Assembly: GCA_010094045.1 (NCBI GenBank)
Contig: ML986600.1
Coordinates: 91,192-155,191, forward strand
DNA length: 64,000 nucleotides
From: Lojkania enalia
Taxonomy: Eukaryota > Ascomycota > Dothideomycetes > Pleosporales
Reading direction: 5' to 3'
The notes under the pieces: model-generated
What the model was told of the DNA's origin: nothing
The model's database searches: none
The model's input: the letters and a program-made list of their open reading frames with translations, nothing else
Made by a program: the position numbers and the translations under genes
Part shown: positions 1 through 10,438 of the stretch, piece after piece
Position numbering within the stretch: the first letter of the stretch is position 1
Layout of the letters: each line of letters begins with the position of its first letter

Positions 1-2295
1 TTAGGTATAAAAATTAAACTATCTACTATTTATTATAAAGAGACTAATAGATAGATAGAGATTATAAATAAGTATATTAATTAGAGACTGCGCTCTTTTA
101 TATCCTTCTACTAGAATAACTAGAGTTCTCTATTACCTATAATCGATTAAGTATAAGTAACTCTACCCTATATAACTATTAGAATATCCCTATATTAGAT
201 CCTATATAAATCTAAGCCCTATTAGAGTTGGGATTAAAAATATTCTATTAATCCTATTATTATAATAGACAAATTAAATTATAAGAACGCTTTAGCTCTA
301 GTAACTTGTATATATATAGCCTAAGAAACTGTAAAGGCTAATATCGAGAAGGCTTAGAATTGTATATAATCTATTATTAACTATTACTAGTAACTAATTA
401 ATTAGTAGATTAGTAATATAGTTTACCTAAATACTAAGAATCTTATAGTCTAAAGATTGAGCTGAAAGCTATCTAATTAATAGAAGGGACCTTTTAAAGT
501 ATTAGAATAGGTTGAAAACTTATACTATCTACAGCTACCCCTAGAGTTAAGAATATATAATATCTTCGTATTAAACCTGCTATATAAGAACCCCTAAGAT
601 CCTCTACTAGGGTAAGAAGCTTTAAAACCACCCGCTATTACTATTAAGAGGGTAGAAGAGTAGGAGGTTAAGGAAATACTAGCTAGTAAGCTGTATTATA
701 AAACCCTTAAATACTATATAAAATAGGTAGAATATAATCTTAATCTAGTCTAGTATAAAGCCTTAAATTTTATAGGTTTGTCTTATAAGCTAAGAGCTTT
801 TTATAATAAGTATCTAAATTAGCTAGAACCCCTAAAAGCTCTAACTAAATAGATTAAGGTATATAAAGATAGTATAGAGAATATAAATTATCTAGTAGAC
901 AATAATATATAAGAGTTAAGTAGTAGATTAGAAAACTAAATTATAGGCCTAAAATTACTCTTCTATAGAATCCGGAGGGTCTAATAGTAGGCTGTTAAAT
1001 ACCTCCCTAGTTCTCTCTTCTTCTACTCTTCTTTCTCTTTCTTCCTTCTAGACTCTCCTTAAACTTTCTCTATTTTATCTTTAGCTGCTTAAAAGCGTTA
1101 CGATATTAGTTTAAAGGCTAGATATTAAAGCCTTTAGAGCTGAAACCTAATAGAGCAACTTAGTACCCTAGTAGAATAAAGCTACCTAGATACTAGCTAT
1201 AAGAAGGCTATCTTTCTAACTCTTTACAACCTAAGCTATAAGTACTAGACTATAAGCGGACTTTAAAACAGCCTTAAAGGCTACCTTTTTATTCTCCTTA
1301 TCTTCTACGTATCAGGCTACTACCTATAATTTAAGATAGCTCTAGAGGACTAGAAACTTCTTCTTATAGTAGAAAAGGATCTATAAGTATATTAGTAGTA
1401 AGTACTCTACTAGTATTAGATACGATTTATATAGGGTTATACTTTTTATTTTACGAGGTATAATACTTGTATTTTTTTAATCTTAGAGACTAAAAGATAA
1501 ATATTATACGCCGCTCGCGGGTAAGCGCGTATATAGTCTAAAGGTAGATAATTTAGAAGGCTTTTAAAGAGGCTCTAGAAGGCGGGTGGAGTAGTATATT
1601 AATTAATTTTTTCTATAAGGCGTTAGTAATACTTTAATAATTAACGGTACTAGGGACGTATAATAATACGTATAGAGTAGAAGTTATTATTTAATTAAGA
1701 AAGCTTAGTTGACAGTAATCTAGTAATATACTAAGGCTAGTAAATACTTATTACTATACGCGACGAAATTATAATATTAATAAACTATTATAATAGTAGT
1801 TACCAGCTAATATATAGGTTAAATTATACTTACTATAAAAACCTTACTTAATATTATATTAATAAATATATCTCTATAGGCAACCGCGCGTATTAGTTCT
1901 TACTAGTAAATACCTTTTTAAAGAAATTTCTTTATACTAGAACCTATCTATAATAGCCCTATTTCCCTCCCGAACCAGTATAAATAGGGACTATTAGCCT
2001 ATAAGAAGGGGGGTAGTATAATAATACAAAGAAATCGTTCTATAAAAAGTTTTATATACAACCTTATCCTAAAGCTTTTCGCTTATCTTATCTTACCTCT
2101 AGTTCTACCCCTTTTCCCTTTTATATATAGTTGTATACTCCCTTATAAGTAGTTTAGTAGTTCTTCTATATCCTTTTATATAAGGCCTATAGGTGTTAAT
2201 AGAATTCCTAGGTCCTTAAACCCTTACATACTCCTATATACCTCTAAGTAGATTTGTACCGTATTCGGACCTATTATCTTACCTATACTATTATA
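1..2295 (+). mobile_element. RIP-degraded Ty3/gypsy chromovirus, 3' part
   Basis: The sequence is extremely A/T-rich and full of stop codons, but conceptual translation of the plus strand still shows gypsy landmarks. At about 485-600 there is an integrase C-terminal GPF/Y-type module (a GPFKVLE-like start followed by LPLELRIYNIF, resembling the usual LP..xRIHxVFHVS). At about 650-775 there is a chromodomain-like stretch (EWEVKEIL...YYIKWVEY). A polypurine tract lies at 2005-2013, directly before an LTR at 2017-2295. The order integrase, chromodomain, polypurine tract, LTR is that of a chromovirus. The 5' part lies outside the window. Positions 1553-2295 are repeated at 42190-42928. Mutations are of the C-to-T/G-to-A kind expected from RIP. 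No functional protein is possible. Confidence 0.82.
2017..2295 (+). repeat. Gypsy 3' LTR, 279 bp
   Basis: This long terminal repeat starts just after a run of G (AAGGGGGG, the polypurine tract) and ends at CTATTATA. It is the same length, 279 bp, as its copies at 42650-42928 (+) and 41911-42189 (-). The termini read TA...TA, which is what RIP makes of the canonical TG...CA. The right flank is ATATT; the matching left target duplicate would lie outside the window. Confidence 0.82.
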
Positions 2296-3064
2296 ATATT
2301 TATTAGTAAACTATAATAAAAGACTAGTATAATTATTTACCTATATTAACTTTGCCTATTTATCTTAGTTAAAGTTAACTAGTAGCTCTAATAATTTTAG
2401 TAGTAGTAAACTATTTAGACTATTAAGAAAATTGTTATTAATAGACTCTACTTTAATAATTAATATTTCATAGGAACTATAATAAAAGTATATAATAAAT
2501 CGAAGATTTAAGATTATACTAATAAGAGTATAATAGGAAGAAGAGTTATAGTAGAGTATTAGGCTTAATACGACAAGCGTATATACTATCTACTAGTATA
2601 GATTAGATAGAAGTAATAATAAAATATATACACATCTAAATAAATATAAAATATTAGTTAGTTTAGTATAAAAAACTATTACTAAAAAGTATACTACTAG
2701 TTTTATAAAATAATAAGTTATTATAGTTTTTTATTATAGTATTCTTATAATATATACCTAAATACCTTATTAGCTTTACTTTATAATTCTAATTTAGTAC
2801 TAGCTTTTAATATATATATATTTTAGTATTTATATTTACATTTTAGGTATTTATTAGTAAACCTTAACTTAGCTTTATACTACTAACCTTAATTATTAAT
2901 ATTAACTATTCTACTCTACTACTATTAATATATAATATCTTATACTTAAGAAATAGTATAATCTAAAATCGTTCTAATAGGTAATAAATTTCTCTAAAAG
3001 TAGCTCGCTACTAAATTAGCTTATAAAGTACCTATACTAGTAAAACCTACGCTAGTAAAGTATT
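2296..3064. other. AT-rich degraded sequence, unassigned
   Basis: This is A/T-dominated sequence between the gypsy LTR and the copia insertion, with no open frame and no recognisable protein remnant. A short piece near 2706-2745 resembles sequence near 8185-8215 on the other side of the copia element, so both flanks may belong to one older repeat. Its last five bases, GTATT, are the left copy of the copia target duplication. Confidence 0.5.
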
Positions 3065-3228
3065 TGTTAGAGGGTAGATATTGAGGTAATAGACTTTATA
3101 AATATTAGCGTTTGTAGACTAGTTCTAATTAGGACTAGCTCTATTTAGATAGTTCTTTTAGAGAGCGCGCTTTACTAAGTAAGTAATAATAATATATTTC
3201 CTCCTACTCTATTTACTATAGCTTAATA
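3065..3228 (+). repeat. Copia 5' LTR, 164 bp
   Basis: Starts TGTTAGAG and ends TTAATA (canonical CA mutated to TA). It aligns without gaps over its whole length with 8009-8172. Differences are C/T and G/A transitions, the RIP signature. The left flank GTATT (3060-3064) is the target duplication. Confidence 0.92.
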
Positions 3229-6200
3229 GGTTATAAGCTTTTAGTTGTACTTCTAGCCTGTAGCAAATTAGATTAATTATTATATCGATCTCTAGCTTAC
3301 TATTATTAACTAATAGGTAGCCTAATAGCAGTATCTAGTTAACTAACCGAGCTTAGCTCGCGCTACTAATATAGAACACGATACTATTACAGTAGACTAT
3401 AAGGGAGTTATAAACCTAGTAAAGGATAGTAAGAATATTTTACTATAGGAAGCCGTCTTATAAAACTAAGTTGTTGGTAAAGCTGCTAAGGATATCCTAG
3501 AAGGAGTATCTCTACTACTTAAGCCTAGTAAGCTAATATATTAGAACCTACTGCTATATCTAGATAATATAGAGCTGTAGGTAGTAAGGCTTACCTAATA
3601 AAATAATTTCGAGAATATTCGATGCACTAATAACGCCTATAAGGTATAATATAACTAATAGTAGAAGGACTACCGCGACTATATTAAGAAGGAAGCCTTT
3701 ATTATAAGTATTCTACTCGCTATAGTTTACTAAGAGATACTTAAAGGTCTACGCTTATATAAGACAGCAGGAGTACTCTTAGATGCTATCTTTAAGTACT
3801 ATAAAGAGTAAGGTCTTATAGAGGAGTATATCCTCTAAGCTAATTTCTTCAGCCTGCGCAGCAGTTACTATAATAGTATATCTTAATTTACTAGCAAATT
3901 TAAAGCTGGTCTTACGCGATTAGACGATATTAATCTTAAGCCCAGTTCTAAGGGTATTATATTCTAGTTTATCGTCGCTATTAAAGATTAATTTAAAACC
4001 TACGCGTAGTAATAGTATTAGATCTTATATTAAGGTAGAGTTCCAGATATTAATGCTATAATTAACAAGATTAACGATAAATTATATTAAAAGGATCTAG
4101 TTAAGAAGGTAATAGTACTTTAAGTATAGCTAAAAGATATACAATAGTCTAGCAGCAATTAGTATAAAGGTAAGAGTAAGAGTAATACTAAGACTAGGAG
4201 TAAGCCTACTAACAGCAAGCCTATAGAAAGGAGGTACTGTTCTAGCTACTAATATAAATATCTGGGGGGTAGATTAAACTACTAGTTTATATATCTAGAA
4301 AAGGTATTAAAACAATTTCTTAATAAACACCTAGAATTAATATAAAAATTAATCTAATTAGTTTAATTAAACTATATACCGTTAGCTAATTTTAGTACTA
4401 TTACTAGTATATTAGTAAGTAGCTATAATACTTAGATCTTATTAATACCGCGACATATAATCGAGTAAATATTATAGAAGCCCTATAAGAATCGAATTAT
4501 CTTCGATACTAGAGCTAACAAGTATATATATAATAACAGGACCAAGTTTATCTTAATAGGACAATCTAGTATAGGACATGTAAAGACAGGTAGTAGTTTT
4601 ACTAGAGTAGAAGGTGAAGGTATAATATAGCTTCGTATTTCCCTAGCTAGTAGTAGTATTATCAATATACGCTTTATAGAAGTACTATACTATCTAAGTC
4701 TCTACGTCTCTGTTATCTCCCTAGGTCAGCTTCGACCGAAAGGACTATACTACTATAGTCTCTATTAGAAGCTACTACGCATCGAGGACGATAGTAAAAT
4801 TACCTATGTTCCTAAGATTAATAGGATACCTACTTTCCTTAAGTATATAGACGAGGTATAAGCAGCTTTCTTAATAGCTTATATTACTGTATTCTCTTCT
4901 CGAGACTTACAGCTAGCTTAAGAGTAAGAGATTACTTTATAAGAAGCTTACGAAATCTGGGGCTATATAAACCTAAACGATTTAAAGTAGCTACTTAAGA
5001 TTATTAACAGCTTAAAGCTTAAAAATACTAAAAAGTTCGACTGCGAGATATACTATAAGGTAAAAGGTTATTAACAGATCTCTTATACTCTATAACGTTG
5101 AGTTTAGTAAGTATTTAACGTCGTACATCTTAACGTTATTAGTTGTATCTTACTACTAGGTCCTAATAGAGAGTAATACTAGTTATTCCTTACAGACGAT
5201 TTTATACGCTATCGATAGATCTACTTTATTAAATCCCGTATAGAAATTACCCAAGTACTACTTAATTTTAATAGAATAGTTATTACCTAGTATAATAAGA
5301 TTATTAAAGTCTATTATCTTAATAATAATAAATACTTTATTAATTAGGTAACTGTTAAATATTTTAAAAAATAGGGAATGTAGTTACAGCCTTTAATACT
5401 ATATACAGTATACTAGAATAGCGTTACTAAGGCTAGTAACAAGCTTACTATAGATAAAGTACGATACATCCTTATTAGAGCGCCGTACCTACTATTAATA
5501 TTCTAGCTACACGCTGTAAAGTATATAGTATAGCTCCTTAATCTATTATTTACTATAGTATTTACTAATAGTAAAACACCTTTATAAGTATTTAACGAAT
5601 TCCTAGGTTGTTGAAATCTAGTACCAAATCTCTATAACCTTTACTATTAGGGAGAGATTAGTTATATACTTATTCTAAAGGAGCGTTATATTAAGAGTAA
5701 GAAGTTTAAAGAATATAGCTATAAGAGCTATATAATTAGCTGTAAGGGATCTTAGATATTTCTTATATAGGATCTACAGAGTAAGAAGGTTATATAATTA
5801 AGCTTTATAACCTTCCCCTAACACCTGCTAGTTGTAGGCCGCGTATTTTATTAAGCTTAAAAAGCTTAATATAACGAGCGTCTATATATCTAGGAAGAGG
5901 AATTTAACTATCTAGAGGGTATATAGAATCTAGGGGGTATATTACTACTATAGCCAACGCCTCTATAGATACCTTTACAGCTAAACGATAACGAATATAT
6001 TAATCTCCTTGAGTAAGGTAGAGGATACGATTTCAGGCAGGAGTAATAAGAGATAGACAAGTAATAGAGCGATGAGAATAATCTATCGCTGTTGCCGCAC
6101 CTCTGCTACTAGTAAAGAAGCCTTATAGCCGTCCTCGTAAGACGGCAGCTCTACCAGCTAAGCCTATACGTCGATCCTTATATTATATACCCTAACAGTT

Positions 6201-8008
6201 TGATCTAAATATAGTATTAATAGTTGATAATATATCTCTTTAAGACGAGGTAATATTAAGCGTTTTTATTACCCTTATATAAAATTTCGCTTTAGTAGTT
6301 ATAACAGACGCTTATAGTATAAGAGATAATTTAAATCTCCTACTTAAGCCTACTTTACTAAAGCAGGCGCGCGTATATTAATACTTAGAGTAGTAGTATA
6401 AGGTAGAGGAAGAAGAAATAGAATCGTATGCGGAGAACAGTACCTAGTAGATTATTAATTATATACCAGCTAGAACTACTATACTATCTATTAAATAGGT
6501 ATATAAATACAAGTTTAATAATAAAGGATATCTAATATAGTATAAAGCACGCCTTATTATCTATAGTAATTGCTAATATTTAGATCTTTAGAAAGATATA
6601 TATACAAGAGTAGTATGCTCTACAACTATTAAGTTAATTCTAGTACTAGTTAATACTCTTAATCTAGAGTATAACTAGGTTAATATCGTTACAGCCTTCT
6701 TAAATAGAAAGATAGACGAAAACAACCCTATTTACGCTCGACTACTAGATAGTACAATTGTACAACTTAATAAAGTACTTTATAGTCTCTACTAGTTACT
6801 ATAACTTTAGTATAAAGAGATTAGTCGCTACTTAATATTATATAGATATAGACCTCTTAATTCTAATCTATATATCTTTATTAGTAAAAAGCTATAGTAG
6901 ATTATTATCGTATATATCAACGATCTGCTCTTTATTTATCTAACAGCTAAAGGTATAGCAGCTATAAAATAAATGGTTATAAGTACCTATAAATGTCGCG
7001 ATCTTAACCTATTAAACTACTACTTTAGAATCTGTATTACGCGCGATTGTACGATGTATATAATAGAGCTCTTTATAAAATTATATATTAAGAAACTTAT
7101 ATTAATATTTTAGTAAGAGAACTACTATAAGTATAGTACACCGTTTAATCTCTTAGCTATTAAACTTACAGCTCGCCCTAAGAAAGACGTCTGCAATACT
7201 AAATTGCTTAATAAATATTAGTTAGTTATTAGTAAGTTACTATATCTTATATACCTTATACAACTAGATATCGCATATTATATTACCTTCTTAGAACGCT
7301 TTAGTAGTAATCTAATAAGCCTATACTACGAGTATATATTATAGATCGTAGATTATCTCTATACTACGTGTAACTATGTTATAAAGTTCTTAATACTAGA
7401 TAAAACTTAAAGAGTACTAATCGAGTACTTCGCCTATACGCTAGAAGCACCTCTTATAAGCTATTTAGATTTGTTATATACTAATTATAAGAATCGTAAA
7501 TCGATAGCTAGATATTTATTTAAGCTATTTAGAGGAACAATTTACTATTAATCTTTTAAGGAGCGGTTGGTAATAATATTAACAACAGAAGCCGAATATG
7601 TAGCTATTATATACGCAGCTAAAGAAGTAGTATAGTTCTATTAACTCTACGCTAAGCTAGGTATATTATATAAACTATTTTAACCCCTAAAGCTTTACGT
7701 CGATAATCTACCAGCTATTAAGCTTATTAAGTAGGAAGGATACTACCAGTAAAGTAAGTATATTAATATCTATTATTACTAGATTAAGGAGTAAGTAGCT
7801 CTTAGTTAATTACAACTCGAATATATTACAACAGTTAATATAGTAGTAGACGGTCTAATTAAGCTCCTCTCTACTAAAGCTTACAGTCGATTCTTATAGC
7901 AACTAGATATAAGAGAAGTATTAATTACTTACGGTTAGTACTAGTAGAAGCTACTATCGAGTAATATATATAGATATATGCCGTAGTTTCCGTTTAGTCT
8001 AGGGGGTA

Positions 8009-8172
8009 TATTAGAGAATAGATATCGAGGTAATAGATCTTATAAACATCGGCGTTTATAGACTAGTTCTAATTAGAACTAGCTCTATTTAGATAGTTCT
8101 TCTAAAGAGCGCGCTTTACTAAGCAAGTAATAATAATATACTTCCTCTTACTCTATCTACTATAGTTTAACA
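8009..8172 (+). repeat. Copia 3' LTR, 164 bp
   Basis: Starts TATTAGAG (TG mutated to TA) and ends TTAACA, retaining the canonical CA. A G-rich polypurine tract sits just upstream at 8001-8007. The right flank GTATT (8173-8177) matches the left flank of the 5' LTR exactly. Confidence 0.92.
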
Positions 8173-8177
8173 GTATT

Positions 8178-8743
8178 ACTATTATCTTAAAAGTAAGTTA
8201 TTATAGGTTTTTATTATAGTTATATACTAATAAGATATAGCTATCGTACTTTGACAGATTAAATAATATTAGAAGAGTACTAAACTCTTCCTTTAAAAGC
8301 TCTTTTTTTCGCGGCTAATCTATAAAATTACTACTATAGTTTAGGAGGATATCTATAATAGTAAGATACGTTAGTAATAGAGTATAATTAAGGCTTTCTA
8401 AGAGTTTACTAAAGTTTTTTTTATTAAGTTCTTTAAAAGTATATATTTTTTTATATAATTTATATTATATAATACTAATTATACTAGACTATAATATAAA
8501 CGTAATTTATATAAAGCGGGTTACTATTTAAAATAAAGATATATATTTAGTAAAATAATACTATAAGAAGTTTAGTCTTCTATTAGATTAGAGTTATAAT
8601 TCCTAGGAAGTTTTAGATTTAGAAAAGGCTACTTTAAATAAAACTAGTCTTCTACTATAATAATTTATAGTAATAAATATTTAATATATAATTATTTCCT
8701 ATAATTATAGAGGAATTTTATAAAGTACTTCTATCTTAATCTT
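8178..8743. other. AT-rich degraded sequence, unassigned
   Basis: Continuation of the sequence into which the copia element inserted. It is A/T-rich with short T runs (for example near 8306 and 8416) and no open frame. No protein remnant was recognised on either strand. Confidence 0.5.
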
Positions 8744-8910
8744 ATACTCTAATACTAAAAATCTTACTCTAACCTTAACCTTAATATTAAAAACCTCTAC
8801 CTAACTTATACTCTAGTATTAAAAACTCTACTTTAACTTTAACTCTAGTATTAAAAACTCTACTTTAACTTTAACTCTAGTATTAAAAACTCTAAACTTA
8901 ACTTTAATTT
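8744..8910 (+). repeat. Tandem repeat, 32-bp unit, about five copies
   Basis: Two adjacent perfect 32-bp units share the core CTTTAACTTTAACTCTAG followed by TATTAAAAACT (about 8827-8890). Diverged copies lie on both sides, one containing AACCTTAACC. Reversing C-to-T changes would give CCCTAA-like hexamers inside each unit, so a RIP-altered telomere-like minisatellite is possible. That origin is inference. Confidence 0.75.
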
Positions 8911-8983
8911 AGGTAAGATACTATATACTCTATTTACTAGTTTATAGCTAAAGTTACCTATAAATATACTATATTTATATATA

Positions 8984-9226
8984 TTATATTTATATTATAA
9001 ACTAATTAATTAAATATAATATAGTAAATTTAAAAATATAATTATATAATAACTAATAAAATTATAGTATTTATATAGATATAAACTATTAAGAGAATTT
9101 ATAGATAGTAAGCCTAACCGTCTATAGTAAAGGATATAATAAACGATAATATACGATTAATAAGATAAAATACCGATAAAAAACCGATAATCGTATCGTT
9201 TCTATCGTTATATCGTTGACAACCCT
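8984..9226. repeat. hAT-like transposon end, copy 1
   Basis: About 240 bp shared with 45754-45997. The right edge reads GTTGACAACCCTA; its reverse complement, TAGGGTTGTCAAC, resembles the terminal inverted repeat of fungal hAT transposons. Sub-terminal CGATA/TATCG motifs repeat just inside the edge. No transposase and no partner end were found, so it may be a terminal remnant or a non-autonomous element. It marks the exact border between the AT-rich block and ordinary sequence. Confidence 0.6.
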
Positions 9227-9491
9227 ATGGGGTGGACCGCTCGCTTATATAGGCCGCTCGCTTATAAGGTACGTTATAGAGGACTGCTAACTATTTATAT
9301 TATATATAATAGAAAGGTAATAACTAAGTAGATTAATATATTATTTAATTAGCGTTATATATGGTAGTTAAATATAATATATTTATGTAATTTGATTTTA
9401 AAATAAATATATGCCTATTAGAAATTAATAGATCTACTATAATTAGTTAGTTTTGAGACGTCCAACTAGATCTAATATAACCTCGAAGTTC

Positions 9492-10438
9492 CTAAGACAT
9501 AAGCTTAAAGAACTTCAAGAGTACGGTCTCCACAACAGGCGCAATGTGACCGACACCCTGCCCCATATAACCAACCAGCTGAGTGTCATCTCCGTAGACC
9601 AACTTCGTGTACTGTGAACCTTGCTCAACCTGGCTTCCAGTGACATTTTGGGTGTTGGAGACGCCCAAAACAGCAGACCATTGTTTGAGCTGCTCGTAAG
9701 CGCATTGGGGGCGGACCAGATAATCGGAGAGACCGTGGGCGACCAAAAAGCGTGGGCGTTTGCCGGTGTAGCCGGGATAAGCGTTGTACACAAACCGAGC
9801 CCATTCCTGGAGCGTGTGACTAAGGCCTTGAGCGCACGTCTGGTTGGCGCCAAAGGGAGTAGGGTCCGACATTGAGCCAGCGAAGCATGCAAATGCCGTG
9901 CCGGAATAGGCGGCACCAGCCTCGAAAACGTCCGGATACGAGCCAACCATGACGTTGGACATCATGGCGCCTGAAGAGCCGCCCATGACGTAGACTTTGG
10001 ATTTGTTGCCGTTGTACTTTTGCAGAGTGTAGTCAACCATGCTAATGATGCCTAGAGCGTCACCGTTTCCGCCGTGTGTCAGCGAACCAGCATTGTTTAC
10101 GTCCCAGCAGTTGCTGTACTTGGTTGTCTGTGGGTAAATTAAGATGAAGCCGAGGCTGTCGGAGTACGATGGCAGTCTGGTGCCACTATACCACTGTGAT
10201 GCTGTACCACCGCAAGGATGGAGCTGAAGATCACGATTAGCGACCGGAAATTCCACCTTTGAATGAGTATAAGGCTTACGGCAACAATGATGGCCGGATT
10301 TGTAGGCAGTGCACTAGGGACCGAGATGTACATCTGAAGGTTGCTCGGATTGGTGCCGAAGCTAGTGACCTGCTGAAGAGCTCCCAGGGCTGAATTGCCC
10401 GAAGCTAGTAGACCGAGGATGGCTGTGAATGTCTTCAT
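9492..10438 (-). CDS. Secreted CE1-family acetylxylan/feruloyl esterase-like protein
   Basis: Two exons, 10438-10280 and 10223-9492, are joined across a 56-nt intron (10224-10279; donor GTAAGC, branch GCTAATC, acceptor CAG), giving 296 aa. Splicing restores the family motif ALHPCGG. Residues 1-20 form a signal peptide, so the product is secreted. The alpha/beta-hydrolase triad is visible: Ser136 in GGSSG, Asp220 in HGLSDYL and His279 in GVGH. Length and layout fit single-domain fungal acetylxylan esterases of carbohydrate esterase family 1, which remove acetyl groups from xylan; no cellulose-binding module follows. A feruloyl esterase cannot be excluded. The stop codon lies only about 265 bp from the hAT-like end, so transposons closely border its 3' side. 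Confidence 0.88.

Larger units (their letters stand above)
3065..8172 (+). mobile_element. Complete RIP-inactivated Ty1/copia retrotransposon
   Basis: The element is 5108 bp, bounded by two 164-bp LTRs (3065-3228 and 8009-8172) and flanked on both sides by the 5-bp duplication GTATT (3060-3064 and 8173-8177). This shows one intact insertion event. On the plus strand a Gag zinc-knuckle remnant (C-x2-C...H...C pattern, several Cys mutated) lies near 4233-4300. A reverse-transcriptase catalytic stretch reading YINDLLF (family YVDDLLF) lies near 6910-6935. The late-RT/RNase H region shows a GKLLYL...TRPDIAY-like motif at about 7225-7275 and TEAEYVAI...AAKEVVW at about 7580-7635. The polypurine tract is AGGGGGT (8001-8007). 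Stops created by RIP occur throughout, so it is dead as an autonomous element. Confidence 0.93.

Noticed and set aside
4483..4665. 60-codon open frame on the minus strand inside the copia element
   Set aside because: It lies antisense in RIP-degraded retrotransposon sequence; low-complexity Leu/Ile-rich translation is expected from A/T-rich DNA.
8744..8910. Tandem repeats considered as a CRISPR array
   Set aside because: Units are directly adjacent without unique spacers and the genome is fungal.
9515..9946. 143-codon open frame overlapping the esterase
   Set aside because: It is on the same strand in another frame of a gene with a clear catalytic triad; no motif of its own.
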